A DNA stretch of 64,000 bases from Ideonella benzenivorans (GTDB taxonomy: Bacteria > Pseudomonadota > Gammaproteobacteria > Burkholderiales > Burkholderiaceae_C), in NCBI RefSeq assembly GCF_020387415.1, contig NZ_JAGWCB010000018.1:248001-312000 (forward strand), read 5' to 3'. The notes beneath the pieces were generated by a model. That model had not been told where the DNA came from. It ran no database searches and was given only the letters and a program-made list of their open reading frames with translations. Each line of letters starts with the position of its first letter. Position 1 is the stretch's first letter. Shown in pieces: positions 33,033 to 41,919 of the stretch. A program made the translations under genes and the position numbers.

Positions 33033-33848
33033 TCAGGCGCTGGCGGCCGTGTGGTCCTGGCCCGGCGCGTTGCTCGGGACCTCCGCGCTGACCCGGATGA
33101 CCATCTCGCGGGCGAACTGCACGAAGGCCTGCGCCCCCTTGGACGCCGGGTCGAACACCACGCCCGGCAGGCCGTAGCTGGGCGCCTCGGCCAGGCGCAC
33201 GTTGCGCGGAATGACGGTGTCGAACACCTTGTCCCCGAAGTGGGCCTTGAGTTGGTCGCTGACCTGGGTCTGCAGCGTGATGCGCGGGTCGAACATGACT
33301 CGCAGCAGGCCGATCAGCTGCAGGTCGCGGTTCAGGTTGGCATGCACCTGCTTGATGGTGTTGACCAGGTCGGTCAGGCCCTCCAGCGCGAAGTACTCGC
33401 ACTGCATCGGCACGATCACGCCGTGGGCGCTGCACAGGCCGTTGAGCGTCAGCATGCTCAGGCTGGGAGGGCAATCGATCAGGACAAAGTCATAGCCTGC
33501 ATCAACCGCCTTCAGCGCGGCCCGCAGCCGCTCGTTGCGCCGCTCCAGCGCCACCAGCTCCACCTCCGCGCCCGACAACTCCCGGTTGGCCCCGAGCACG
33601 TCGTAGCCGCCCTTCTCCGACCGCACGCAGGCCTCCGGAATGTCGGCGGTTTCCAGCAGCACGTCGTAGACACTGTGCGTCAGCGTGCGCTTGTCGACGC
33701 CGGACCCCATCGTGGCGTTGCCCTGCGGGTCCAGGTCCACCAGCAGGACCCGCTGTCCCACACTGGCCAGGCCTGCGGCCAGGTTCACACAGGTCGTCGT
33801 CTTGCCGACGCCGCCTTTCTGGTTGGCTATGCAGAAGATCCGGGACAT
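33033..33848 (-). CDS. parA: Chromosome-partitioning ATPase ParA
   Basis: 271 residues, Walker-type deviant ATPase: KGGVGKTT at 11-18, VDLDPQGNATMGSG, and the Walker B LIDCPPSL. ParA and ParB move the parS-bearing origin region. It lies downstream of rsmG in the order mnmG-rsmG-parA usual in beta- and gammaproteobacteria. The 165-base gap before it holds a run of DnaA-box-like repeats. Here parB is split off by about 3.2 kb. Confidence 0.97.
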   Translation of the reverse strand: MSRIFCIANQKGGVGKTTTCVNLAAGLASVGQRVLLVDLDPQGNATMGSGVDKRTLTHSVYDVLLETADIPEACVRSEKGGYDVLGANRELSGAEVELVALERRNERLRAALKAVDAGYDFVLIDCPPSLSMLTLNGLCSAHGVIVPMQCEYFALEGLTDLVNTIKQVHANLNRDLQLIGLLRVMFDPRITLQTQVSDQLKAHFGDKVFDTVIPRNVRLAEAPSYGLPGVVFDPASKGAQAFVQFAREMVIRVSAEVPSNAPGQDHTAASA

Positions 33849-33939
33849 GGGGATGCGAAAGAGAGCGAAGCCGCCATTGTCGCCTGAGGCGGGCCCGAGC
33901 GCACACCGCCCGCGGGGCCGGAGACGGATCCAGCGGGGC

Positions 33940-33994
33940 TGTGGACAAAGCTGGGGACAAGCCCGTGGACAGGCGGTGGATGTGGCGTGGACAG
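33940..33994. repeat. Helically phased array of DnaA-box-like nonamers
   Basis: Between rsmG and parA, five related nonamers follow each other at 11- to 12-base steps: TGTGGACAA (33940), TGGGGACAA (33952), CGTGGACAG (33964), GGTGGATGT (33975) and CGTGGACAG (33986). The first is one base from the DnaA box TGTGGATAA and equals the GC-rich form TTGTCCACA on the other strand. Confidence 0.6.
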
Positions 33995-34013
33995 CCTGTG
34001 CAGAAGGAACAGC

Positions 34014-34676
34014 TCAGGCCCGTGGCCGCAGCCAGACCAGGCACCGCTGGGCGTCCAGCCCTGGCACCTGCAGCACCTCCACCGGGCCGATCTGCACTTC
34101 GGGTGGCACGGCCGCGCGTTCCTCGTCGGTCAGGTGGGCCTTCATCGCCACCCATTGCCCGCCGGGGGCCAGACGCTCGCGCGTCAAGGCGATGAAGTCG
34201 GCCAGTGAGGCGAAGGCCCGGGAGGTGATCAGGTCGAACGGCGGTGGCGCCATGTCCTCCACCCGCTGGTGCACCGCCTGCAGGTTCGGCAGCCCCAGCT
34301 CGGCCGCCACCTGGCGGATGAAGCTGGCCTTCTTGGCCACCGTGTCCACACAGGTGACCGACCAGTCGGGCCGCACGATGGCCAGCACCACGCCGGGCAG
34401 CCCGGCACCGCTGCCCACGTCCAGGATGCGCCAGGCCGCCGCCCCCTCGGGGCGGGTCTGGGCCGCCCGGTCCAGCGCCGGCACGGCCGCCAGGCAATCC
34501 AGCAAATGCTGCCGCAGCATGTCGGCCGGGTCCCGCACCGCCGTCAGGTTGTAGACCTTGTTCCAGCGGGCGATAAGGTCCAGATAGGCCAGCAGGCGCT
34601 CCTGGGTGTCGTCCGCCAGCGGCAGGTGCAGCGCGGCCAGGCCGCGGGCGAGTTCAGCGTGCAAAGGATGGGTCAT
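34014..34676 (-). CDS. rsmG: 16S rRNA (guanine-527-N7)-methyltransferase RsmG
   Basis: 220 residues (GidB family). Uses S-adenosylmethionine to methylate G527 of 16S rRNA. SAM motif I is ILDVGSGAGLPGVVLAI, then VTCVDTVAKKASFIRQV and ITSRAFASLADF. Start at ATG 34676, two codons after an alternative TTG. It follows mnmG with 19 bases between and precedes parA. Confidence 0.97.
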   Translation of the reverse strand: MTHPLHAELARGLAALHLPLADDTQERLLAYLDLIARWNKVYNLTAVRDPADMLRQHLLDCLAAVPALDRAAQTRPEGAAAWRILDVGSGAGLPGVVLAIVRPDWSVTCVDTVAKKASFIRQVAAELGLPNLQAVHQRVEDMAPPPFDLITSRAFASLADFIALTRERLAPGGQWVAMKAHLTDEERAAVPPEVQIGPVEVLQVPGLDAQRCLVWLRPRA

Positions 34677-34695
34677 GCGCAATCCGGGGCTGGCC

Positions 34696-36708
34696 TCACG
34701 CGGCCGGCGGAACGTCGGCCGTGGCCGGCTCGCTGGCGAAGCCCGCCAGCCGCTTTTTCTTCAGGTGCACCAGCAGCAACGAAATGGCCGCTGGCGTGAT
34801 GCCCGAAATGCGGGCCGCCTGACCCAGGGTTTCCGGGCGATGGCGGTTCAGCTTCTGGCGCACCTCATGGCTCAGGGCCGTGACCTGGCCGTAGTCCAGG
34901 TCGGCCGGCAGCTTCAGGCGTTCGTAGGCCTGGGCCCGTCCCACCTCTTCCTGCTGCTTGTCGATGTAGCCGGCGTACTTGGTGGCGATCTCCACCTGTT
35001 CGATCACGGTGTCGGCCAACACGGTGCCCAGCTCCGCCGCCAGTGTTTCACGTGAAACACCTGCGTCCGGCCGGGCCACCGCAGCGATCTCCGCCACGGT
35101 GTCGAAGCCGACGCCCGGCCGACGCAGCAGGTCGGCCAGGTTGTACTCGCGCTCGATGGCCTTGCCCAGCAGCCGCTCGGCGGCCTCGGTGGGCAGGATA
35201 CCCGGGTGGACCCAGGTCGATTTCAGGCGCTCTGTTTCACGTGAAACAGCCTCGCGCTTTCGGCCGTAGGCCGCCCAGCGCGCGTCGTCCACCAGGCCCA
35301 GCTGGCGGCCCAGCTCGGTCAGCCGGGCGTCGGCATTGTCCTCGCGCAGCTGCAGGCGGAACTCGGCCCGGCTGGTGAACATGCGGTAGGGTTCGCTCAC
35401 CCCCTTGGTGATCAGGTCGTCCACCAGCACGCCCAGGTAAGCCTGGTCCCTGCCCAGGATCAGCGGCTCGCGGCCCAGGGCCTGCAGGGCCGCATTGGCG
35501 CCGGCGTACAGCCCCTGCGCCGCCGCCTCCTCGTAGCCGGTGGTGCCGTTGATCTGGCCGGCGAAGAACAGGCCCTGGATCTGCCGGGTCTCGAAGGTGG
35601 ACTTCAGCTCGCGCGGGTCGAAGTAGTCGTACTCGATGGCATAACCGGGCCGCAGGATGAAAGCCTCTTCCAGACCCGGCATGGAGCGCACCGCGGCCAG
35701 CTGGATGTCGAACGGCAGGCTGGTGGAGATGCCATTCGGGTAGAACTCATTCGTGCTCAGACCCTCGGGCTCCAGGAAGATCTGGTGCGAGTCCTTGTCC
35801 GCAAAACGGTTGATCTTGTCCTCGATGCTGGGGCAGTAGCGCGGGCCCACGCCCTCGATCTTGCCGGTGAACATCGGGCTGCGGTCGAAGCCGGAGCGGA
35901 TGATGGCGTGGGTCTGCTCATTGGTGTGGGTGATCCAGCAGGGCAGCTGGCGCGGGTGCATGGCCGCCTCGCCCAGAAAGCTGAACACCGGCACCTCAGG
36001 TCCGGTCGGGGCCGATTCGCCCCAGCGCCCCACCCGCCCCACCCCGTCGCCCGGCTGCTCGGTCAACTTGGAGAAGTCGATGCTGCGGCCGTCCAGGCGC
36101 GGCGGGGTGCCGGTCTTGAGCCGGCCCTGCGGCAGTTTCAGTTCCTTCAGTCGGTCCGACAGGCTGACCGCGGGCGGATCCCCCGCCCGGCCACCCGGGT
36201 GGTTTTGCAGGCCGACGTGAATGCGGCCGTTCAGGAAGGTGCCGGCCGTCAGCACCACCGCCCGCGCCCGGAAGCGGATGCCAACCTGGGTCACCGCGCC
36301 GACCACACGATCCCCCTCGACCAGCAGATCGTCGACGGCCTGCTGGAACAGCCAGAGGTTCGGCTGGTTCTCCAGCCGCTTGCGGATGGCCGCCTTGTAG
36401 AGGATGCGGTCGGCCTGGGCCCGGGTGGCGCGCACCGCCGGCCCCTTGCTGGAATTGAGGATGCGGAACTGGATGCCGCCCTCGTCGGTGGCCAGGGCCA
36501 TCGCCCCCCCCAGCGCATCCACTTCCTTCACCAGGTGCCCCTTGCCGATGCCGCCGATCGACGGGTTGCAGCTCATCTGGCCCAGGGTTTCGATGTTGTG
36601 GGACAGCAGCAAGGTGGCGCAGCCCATGCGGGCCGCGGCCAGTGCGGCCTCGGTGCCGGCATGGCCACCGCCCACCACGATGACGTCAAATTCCTTGGGA
36701 TACAGCAC
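34696..36708 (-). CDS. mnmG: tRNA uridine-5-carboxymethylaminomethyl(34) synthesis enzyme MnmG
   Basis: 670 residues (GidA). With MnmE it makes cmnm5U34 in tRNAs using FAD. The FAD motif is [43 protein letters not shown] is the family signature. I take the GTG at 36708 as start, because it gives MLYPKEFDV, the normal N-terminus, with aggag before it; an upstream frame adds unlike residues. Two perfect parS sites lie inside its coding sequence near the C-terminus, where both are read as VSRET. Confidence 0.97.
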   Translation of the reverse strand: MLYPKEFDVIVVGGGHAGTEAALAAARMGCATLLLSHNIETLGQMSCNPSIGGIGKGHLVKEVDALGGAMALATDEGGIQFRILNSSKGPAVRATRAQADRILYKAAIRKRLENQPNLWLFQQAVDDLLVEGDRVVGAVTQVGIRFRARAVVLTAGTFLNGRIHVGLQNHPGGRAGDPPAVSLSDRLKELKLPQGRLKTGTPPRLDGRSIDFSKLTEQPGDGVGRVGRWGESAPTGPEVPVFSFLGEAAMHPRQLPCWITHTNEQTHAIIRSGFDRSPMFTGKIEGVGPRYCPSIEDKINRFADKDSHQIFLEPEGLSTNEFYPNGISTSLPFDIQLAAVRSMPGLEEAFILRPGYAIEYDYFDPRELKSTFETRQIQGLFFAGQINGTTGYEEAAAQGLYAGANAALQALGREPLILGRDQAYLGVLVDDLITKGVSEPYRMFTSRAEFRLQLREDNADARLTELGRQLGLVDDARWAAYGRKREAVSRETERLKSTWVHPGILPTEAAERLLGKAIEREYNLADLLRRPGVGFDTVAEIAAVARPDAGVSRETLAAELGTVLADTVIEQVEIATKYAGYIDKQQEEVGRAQAYERLKLPADLDYGQVTALSHEVRQKLNRHRPETLGQAARISGITPAAISLLLVHLKKKRLAGFASEPATADVPPAA
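35044..35059. other. parS centromere site 1 (inside mnmG)
   Basis: TGTTTCACGTGAAACA, a perfect 16-base parS consensus palindrome. It lies in the mnmG coding region, where it specifies VSRET. ParB binds such sites. Confidence 0.95.
35233..35248. other. parS centromere site 2 (inside mnmG)
   Basis: TGTTTCACGTGAAACA, identical to site 1 and 189 bases from it, again read as VSRET in mnmG. Confidence 0.95.
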
Positions 36709-36884
36709 GAGCAGGCTCCTGCGAGGTGCGGGGCAAGAATCGGCTCCTGGCCCAGGCTCTGTTCCTGGGCCACCACGCCGCCCGCCGTGCCCCACAGCGG
36801 TCAGGCGAACCCTCCATTTTAGGCGCCTGCCCCCATGCCGTCACGGGCGTGGCCAAGACCCTGCTCCCAGCCGCCCGAGGGCCT

Positions 36885-36900
36885 GGTTTCACGTGAAACA
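36885..36900. other. parS centromere site 3, one mismatch
   Basis: GGTTTCACGTGAAACA, 15 of 16 bases of the parS consensus, placed between the mnmG start and the broken ykgJ gene, three bases before the ykgJ ATG at 36904. Confidence 0.85.
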
Positions 36901-36903
36901 ATC

Positions 36904-36994
36904 ATGGCCATGGACTGCCGCCCGCATTGCGCCGCCTGCTGCATCGCCCCGTCGATCTCGACCCCCATCCCGGGCCTGCCCCAGGGCAAGCCGG
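36904..36994 (+). pseudogene. 5' half of a ykgJ-like cysteine-cluster gene cut by an integrative element
   Basis: Reads [13 protein letters not shown]... to LPQGKP and then runs into element sequence (stop TAA at 37003-37005). The Cys-x3-Cys-x2-CC cluster is that of YkgJ/UPF0153 metal-binding proteins. The missing 3' half is at 52761-52934; joining the two at the shared CCGG gives one uninterrupted frame. Nothing indicates that the 33-residue fragment has a role of its own. Confidence 0.9.
36991..36994. other. attL core of the integrative element
   Basis: Left junction: host sequence GGCAAG, core CCGG, then element sequence TTGTCAACTAAAGG. The same four bases CCGG form the right junction at 52761-52764. 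Confidence 0.75.
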
Positions 36995-37090
36995 TTGTCA
37001 ACTAAAGGGACGCAAGGTGACGGGACGTGCCGCAACCAAATCATCGCGAGCAACAAGCTGCGCTGCGCAGCGACACCCCGGTCGCCAGCC

Positions 37091-37096
37091 TAAAAT
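37091..37096 (+). promoter_or_regulatory. Possible -10 of the nuclease/PRTase operon
   Basis: TAAAAT matches five of six bases of the -10 consensus and lies 30 bases before the chosen GTG start. A GCGACA at 37070-37075 could be a -35, but the 15-base spacing is short. Confidence 0.3.
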
Positions 37097-37125
37097 CCAA
37101 GGAAAACAACGACGAGCGCATCAGG

Positions 37126-38028
37126 GTGGCAACGAACGACGACATCAAAGCGTGCTTGGGACCAGAGGTCGCGAAGTACGCGGCGAACAAGCACCGCGGC
37201 GGGAGTAGCGGCAACAAAGGAACACGCTACGAAGATTTCTTCATGGCGTATCGAGTTGCGCACGCAGTGGCCGCCATGGTCGCCGACCCCGCGAATGAAG
37301 ACCCAACGGTAAAGGGACAGTGCGGCGGTCTTGTGGACGACCTGCGTATCGCGACGCCGGATTCCACCAAGTACTTCCAGCTGAAGAATCAGGAGAAAGT
37401 AAGTTGGACCGCGGGTGACCACCCCATCGCAACTGACTTTGAGTACCAGAAGGTACTTTCTGACCATCTCAAGGAACCATCACCGAGCACCACGCTGGTG
37501 GTTGCCTGTGCGGCTCTCGCCGCAACACTGACGGCGAACATCCCTGCGAGCATCAGCGGCCATGCGGCTGTCGAACACTTCCCCTGGCATCCGACGCCGA
37601 ACAGTCTCGTACTCCAGTTCCCTGAACTTCAGGCACATCTAGCGCTGCTTTCTCACACCGAAGCTCCAACGCTCGACGTGCTGTCTGCGGTCTTTGGGAT
37701 GCTCCTGATTGCGTGCCTCAATCACCCTGACGGCGCATCAGCTCGGGAAATCGCCGAGACCGCTGCAAAGCAGCACCCTGGCCAGCTTCGACCGCTGCCA
37801 GTGACGGAAGACTGGGAGAGCTACCTAGCCGTTGACTTCAGGCAAGCTCTTGCCGCAGTACACGGTTTGGTGTACTCTGTCAAAAGAGGCTTTTTCCATT
37901 GGTCTGGCTTTGGAACCTCTGGCGTCTTCGGTTCAAGCGTTCTGAGCGAAGAGTTCAAGCAGTTCCAGAACGACATCGTTCAACGTCAACCAAAGACATT
38001 CGAAGAATTCGAAGAGGTTCTACCATGA
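37126..38028 (+). CDS. Candidate nuclease of a two-gene cargo system
   Basis: About 300 residues, no family recognised with certainty. The N-terminal part has GNKGTRYEDFFMAYRVAHAV, then GGLVDDLRIATPDSTKYFQLKNQEKVSW; a buried strand with D-D followed by strand FQLKN is the pattern of PD-(D/E)xK nucleases (acidic pair, then Q/E-x-K), as in Cap4/DUF4297-like effectors. The remainder is helical. The start is uncertain: GTG 37126 gives VATNDDIKACLG; the frame is open back to 37027 without a better start. The stop overlaps the next start (ATGA), so the two are coupled. Base use is richer in A/T than the chromosome around it. Confidence 0.55.
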   Translation: MATNDDIKACLGPEVAKYAANKHRGGSSGNKGTRYEDFFMAYRVAHAVAAMVADPANEDPTVKGQCGGLVDDLRIATPDSTKYFQLKNQEKVSWTAGDHPIATDFEYQKVLSDHLKEPSPSTTLVVACAALAATLTANIPASISGHAAVEHFPWHPTPNSLVLQFPELQAHLALLSHTEAPTLDVLSAVFGMLLIACLNHPDGASAREIAETAAKQHPGQLRPLPVTEDWESYLAVDFRQALAAVHGLVYSVKRGFFHWSGFGTSGVFGSSVLSEEFKQFQNDIVQRQPKTFEEFEEVLP

Positions 38029-38750
38029 ACAACGGCAGAACTTTCACCGCCTTCGCGGAGCAAGACCCGACGGCGATGACGCTCGTCGAAGAGCTGCCCG
38101 GCCTCAAGGGCAACCCTGATGGCTACCGCGAAGCTATGCGGAAGCTGGGTGAGCATCTTGCTGACAGCATGTTGCCGCAGCTGGAAGCTGCCCCGGCAAA
38201 GGACGTGTGCGTCGTTTGCACTGTTGAGGACGCTGACTTCCTGGCTCGTGGATTGATTGAAGAGTTGGAGTCGCGCAACGTCGGGGCTAGAACCCGCATG
38301 ATTTGCATGTGGAACGAACGTCTCAAGACTGAGGGTGTGTCCGTTTCACCAGTGCTCCGCACTTACGAAGAGGCGTTCGACAAGGACGACTCGGTGTTTA
38401 TCATCGTCAAGTCGATTATTTCTGGTGCATGTGTAGTCAAGACCAACTTGACGAAGGCAATCTCTTCAGCGAACCCCAAGAGAATATTTGTTGCAGCGCC
38501 GGTGATGCTGAAGGGTGCGGAAGACCGGCTGTCGCGCGAGTTTCCTGCGGAAGTTGCTGGGAAGTTTGAATTCTTCCACTATGCAACCGACACTCAGAAG
38601 AGTGACGATGGAGAGGAAGTAATTCCCGGAATCGGTGGTTCGGTCTACGAACTGCTTGGATTCGGCGACAGCAAGGCCAAGAACAAGTATGTTCCGAATA
38701 TCGTTCGAGAGCGTAGACGGAAGGAACATCCGTCAATTCAGCCTGCTTGA
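38025..38750 (+). CDS. Phosphoribosyltransferase-like protein of the cargo system
   Basis: 241 residues resembling the type I phosphoribosyltransferase fold, closest in layout to uracil PRTases: strand [21 protein letters not shown], then [24 protein letters not shown] where the PRPP loop should be, and [21 protein letters not shown] near the end, which recalls the PGxGD region of UPRTases. The two acidic residues normally before the loop are replaced (VKSII), so catalysis may be lost or changed. It overlaps the upstream gene by four bases and is followed by a terminator. Proposed as partner of the nuclease; this is inference. Confidence 0.55.
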   Translation: MNNGRTFTAFAEQDPTAMTLVEELPGLKGNPDGYREAMRKLGEHLADSMLPQLEAAPAKDVCVVCTVEDADFLARGLIEELESRNVGARTRMICMWNERLKTEGVSVSPVLRTYEEAFDKDDSVFIIVKSIISGACVVKTNLTKAISSANPKRIFVAAPVMLKGAEDRLSREFPAEVAGKFEFFHYATDTQKSDDGEEVIPGIGGSVYELLGFGDSKAKNKYVPNIVRERRRKEHPSIQPA

Positions 38751-38764
38751 CCACGAGTGAGAAG

Positions 38765-38789
38765 AGGCCCCGAGGAATCGGGGCCTTTT
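38765..38789 (+). terminator. Intrinsic terminator after the nuclease/PRTase operon
   Basis: An 8-bp stem AGGCCCCG (38765-38772) with CGGGGCCT (38779-38786), loop AGGAAT, followed by TTTT. It closes the two-gene operon before the ykgJ copy. Confidence 0.85.
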
Positions 38790-38806
38790 CCTTTCTATCG
38801 CCCAGT

Positions 38807-39094
38807 ATGAGCGAGCATGTGACTTGGCCATGTAGGGAAAGATGCGGCGCGTGCTGCACAGCACCATCTATCACCTCGCCAATCCCAAGTATGCCCAGCG
38901 GCAAGCCTGCAGGGGTCAGGTGCATCCAACTCGACGAAGACGAGCGATGCCGCATCTTCGGCCACCCCGACCGACCCTCGGTATGTAGTTCACTGCAACC
39001 GCACCCGGCCATGTGCGGAGACAGCAGAGTGGCCGCCATGCTCTGGCTGACCACCCTGGAACAAGCGACCCTGCCCACTCAAATCTTGGGCTAG
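38807..39094 (+). CDS. Full-length YkgJ-like cysteine-cluster protein carried by the element
   Basis: 95 residues with C-x3-C-x2-CC (CRERCGACC) and further cysteines [13 protein letters not shown] and VCSS ... MCGDS, the YkgJ/UPF0153 metal-cluster family, of unknown function. It aligns end to end with the host protein rebuilt from the two halves at the element ends, and so could replace it. At the integration point the host codons are AAG CCG GCC GGG while this copy has AAG CCT GCA GGG: same residues KPAG, altered core. It follows the terminator at 38789 by 17 bases. Confidence 0.85.
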   Translation: MSEHVTWPCRERCGACCTAPSITSPIPSMPSGKPAGVRCIQLDEDERCRIFGHPDRPSVCSSLQPHPAMCGDSRVAAMLWLTTLEQATLPTQILG

Positions 39095-39145
39095 GAAGTG
39101 CCACAGGCGCTCGTGAAGTCGAAGCACCTGCGGCACTAGCCAACG

Positions 39146-40975
39146 TCAAACCAGGCACTCAGCCCGCGCCGCGCTGCCCTTGCTCGACGGCTGCAGCGGC
39201 GGCGTGTTGTCGTCCTCAGCGTCGGCCGGCGGGTTGCCGATGCCGGCCGGCACCAGCACAGCCTTCGCGCTGACGCCTGCGAAGCGCTGCTGTCCGCGCG
39301 CCGCGCCGGGCAGCGTCAGCAGCGCGGCCTTCCAGGTGCCTCGTGCCCACGCCGTGCCCTGGAACAACTGCCGGGCGCCGACGTGGTGCTCGGACGACGC
39401 CACCGCCAGGGTCCAGGTCTCGCGCTGGCGGTCGAACAGGGCCCGCACGCCCAGCATGGCCAGGTGCTTTTCCAGCGCCGCCAGGGTGTTGCGGTCGGCG
39501 TCGCCGGACACCAGCGTCTGCAGCGCCTCGCGAACCCGGGTGTAGAGCTTGGCGGTCTTGCCGTCCGCTTCGACCCGAACCACCATCTTGCGGTCCAGCA
39601 TCGCGCCGAGGCAGGCTTCGCCGTGCGACTCGTGCTCGTCCTGCGGCACCACGTTCAGCCCCCACTGCGCAATCAGCGCAGCCAAGTCGCGCAGCGCCGG
39701 CACCGTGTCGTGCTTCAGGGCGATGTAGCCAGCCAGCAGCGGGCTCCACGTGTCGGCCCGCCGGTCAGGGTGCCCGATGTCCTGCAGCATGCGGTGCACC
39801 GCTGCGCGGGCGTCGCGCATCACCTGCCAGCGTGCCACCAGCAGCCGCCGCAGCCGCACGCCCAGCTCGCCGGGTTGCACACCGCTGGCCGGGTCCAACA
39901 GCGGGCTCTTCGTCATCCCCGCTCGCTGCTTCGGCACCATCGACAGCCGCACCGAGCGACTTTCCAGCGCCGGTTCGAGCTCGGGCAGGTGGATGCCGCA
40001 GAGCACCACACCGGCCGGCGCGTTGAAGTACTGCACCTTGCCGCCGATGACACGGGAGAACTTGCCCTTGCCCGGCGTCTTGGTGAAGCCGCTGTTAAAC
40101 ACCTCGGCCAGCTTCAGCATCTCGCCCTTACTGACCTTGAGCGGTTCGAACTCGTCGCAAATCATCGCCAGCGACGCGTCCTTCACCGCGTGCAGCACCT
40201 GCGCCACCGTCGGAACACCGTCACGCCGTACCGCCTGCCTGCCGAGCAACGCGGTCTGCAGGTCGACCCATGTGGTCTTGCCCGAGCCGCGTTCCGCCGT
40301 GACGATGAGCGAAGGGCTGTGCGGCAGCACCGCACCCATCGCCGCGCTGGCCAGCCAGCCCAGCGACACCGCCGCCCCGTGCTGCTGCTCGAAGCCGAAC
40401 GACTCGAACGTGCTCTCGACCAAGTGCACATCGGCTGCCGATGCCGAGGGCGTCGAAGCGTCGAAGCCGATACTGTCGCCCGCCACGTACACCCGCTGCC
40501 TGGTGGGCGTCGTGTCCACCGCCGCACCGGCTTCGTCGTACACCGACTTGCCGTAGTTGATGACCAGCTTGCCGTCGTCGACATACAGCCCTGGGCCGCG
40601 AACGGTGTCGGCCTGCGCCGGACCGAACGCATCGCAGCCCAGCCGGATTTCATCGGCAAGCGCATCAGACGAAAACACGCGCTTCCGGGTCTTCGGGTCC
40701 ATCGCGCTGTAGTTGTCGTAGCAGTACGCGGCGCCGAGCTTCGTCAGCAGCGATGCGTCGTCCAGCTTGCCCGGTAGCGTGACCAGCAGACCGGTCTTGC
40801 GGGACAGCACGCGGTAGTTGCCGTTCTGGTCGTATCCCGCGACATCGAAGCCGCCACCGGGGTGCATCAGGTCAGCGGGAGACGGCGCGGGCGGTACCGC
40901 CTTCAGTGCCGGGGCTGCTGCAGTCTTGTGGCTGCCGAACAGGGCGCTCAGGATGTTGCTGTTGCTTTTGCTCAT
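39146..40975 (-). CDS. P-loop protein of the DUF927/primase-helicase kind
   Basis: 609 residues. A helicase-like Walker A TAERGSGKTTW lies near residue 245, Walker B is MICDEFEPLK, and an arginine finger region with ALESRSVRLSM follows. Proteins of this type (DUF927 or related superfamily 3-like ATPases) occur on integrative elements and plasmids and probably help them to replicate or be maintained. No primase motif is seen in the first 200 residues. Start ATG 40975 has ggaga before it. It shares a 944-base upstream region with the restriction-modification gene. Confidence 0.7.
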   Translation of the reverse strand: MSKSNSNILSALFGSHKTAAAPALKAVPPAPSPADLMHPGGGFDVAGYDQNGNYRVLSRKTGLLVTLPGKLDDASLLTKLGAAYCYDNYSAMDPKTRKRVFSSDALADEIRLGCDAFGPAQADTVRGPGLYVDDGKLVINYGKSVYDEAGAAVDTTPTRQRVYVAGDSIGFDASTPSASAADVHLVESTFESFGFEQQHGAAVSLGWLASAAMGAVLPHSPSLIVTAERGSGKTTWVDLQTALLGRQAVRRDGVPTVAQVLHAVKDASLAMICDEFEPLKVSKGEMLKLAEVFNSGFTKTPGKGKFSRVIGGKVQYFNAPAGVVLCGIHLPELEPALESRSVRLSMVPKQRAGMTKSPLLDPASGVQPGELGVRLRRLLVARWQVMRDARAAVHRMLQDIGHPDRRADTWSPLLAGYIALKHDTVPALRDLAALIAQWGLNVVPQDEHESHGEACLGAMLDRKMVVRVEADGKTAKLYTRVREALQTLVSGDADRNTLAALEKHLAMLGVRALFDRQRETWTLAVASSEHHVGARQLFQGTAWARGTWKAALLTLPGAARGQQRFAGVSAKAVLVPAGIGNPPADAEDDNTPPLQPSSKGSAARAECLV

Positions 40976-41919
40976 GTGAAGTCTCCAATGGCAAACAGCC
41001 CTGCGAGCGGTTGCGCTGGCAGGGCTGGAAATGGGAAGGGTGGCCGCCGGAGTCAACCGACGGCGTGGGGGTGCGGCGACAAGGCCGCGAATATGGGTGT
41101 GGGGGCTGGTGTAGCCCCAGGGCCGTCCTCAGCGCTTTGGCGAGGGGCCCTCTCTGGTCAGCCGCGGTGGCGCGGCGCCAGGTCTTGTGGGCGCTGGGCG
41201 ATTCAGTCGGCGCCGCCTGCCAGGAGATGCCTCTCCACTCAATTGCGCTGCAGGATGCCGACTGGCAGGGTTTTTAAAGAACACGACCCCGATACCACCA
41301 GCTTGGGTGGGGGGAGCGTGTTCTTGCGCGGGAGGTGCGCTGATGAAGTAGGAGCCGAACTGTATCGTCGCCGCGCAGCCTGGCAAGGCAATAGTTCACG
41401 GCCGGCCATGGTGGCTGGCCGTCACCAGCGACCGTCTTGCAGACCGTCGCCAAGGCCGAGACGGTAGAAGCAGACGCTTCCACCGTGGGGGAACGGGGCA
41501 CCCCGGCTCACGGTCGCTAGGGCGACACGCCGTGTCTCGGGCTGGACGCCCTCGTCCCCTTGCCAATACCGCGCCCCATCCCGCTGACTCTGCACGGCAG
41601 AGCCAACGGGCGGGCAACCCGCGCGCTGCTTGCCTTTGGTGTCGCTGTTCGCGCCACCGGCAGGCGCCTCCTGGACGTCGGCCATCGCCCGGGTTGCCCG
41701 CCCGCCTTCAGCGGGTGGGGCGGGGCTTCGCCCCCACTGCGTCACCGGCCCGTGGGCGGGCATGATTTCGCTGGGGCGAAACCTGACTTGTGGCGCCCCC
41801 TGCCGCGCGTTGACCGTGTTGGCACGGTGCAGCGCGCGGTGCTGCGGCTGGACGCCTTGCCCCACGTCCTGTGGCGTGGCACCCCCGAGATGCGCCGAAC
41901 CAATCCCTATCATGGGCGC
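40976..41919. other. Long region between the P-loop protein and the RM gene
   Basis: Frames of 75 and 85 codons cross it on the minus strand (41274-41501 and 41129-41386), overlapping each other, and a longer one on plus continues into the RM gene. None has a ribosome site or a composition I trust, so I call no gene. The region presumably holds promoters for both divergent genes. Confidence 0.5.

Noticed and set aside
36904-37005. 33-codon cysteine-rich frame as a small independent gene
   Set aside because: It aligns with the first third of the YkgJ protein and its missing part lies at the other end of the element, so it is a fragment.
37126-38750. PRTase-like gene as effector of the retron-like RT
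   Set aside because: Some retrons carry PRTase-like partners, but this gene is 9 kb from the RT, in another operon with its own terminator and on the other strand.
41129-41501. Two overlapping minus-strand frames upstream of the P-loop gene as possible small element genes
   Set aside because: They overlap each other in different frames, have no ribosome site and no domain, and at most one could be real; not enough support for either.
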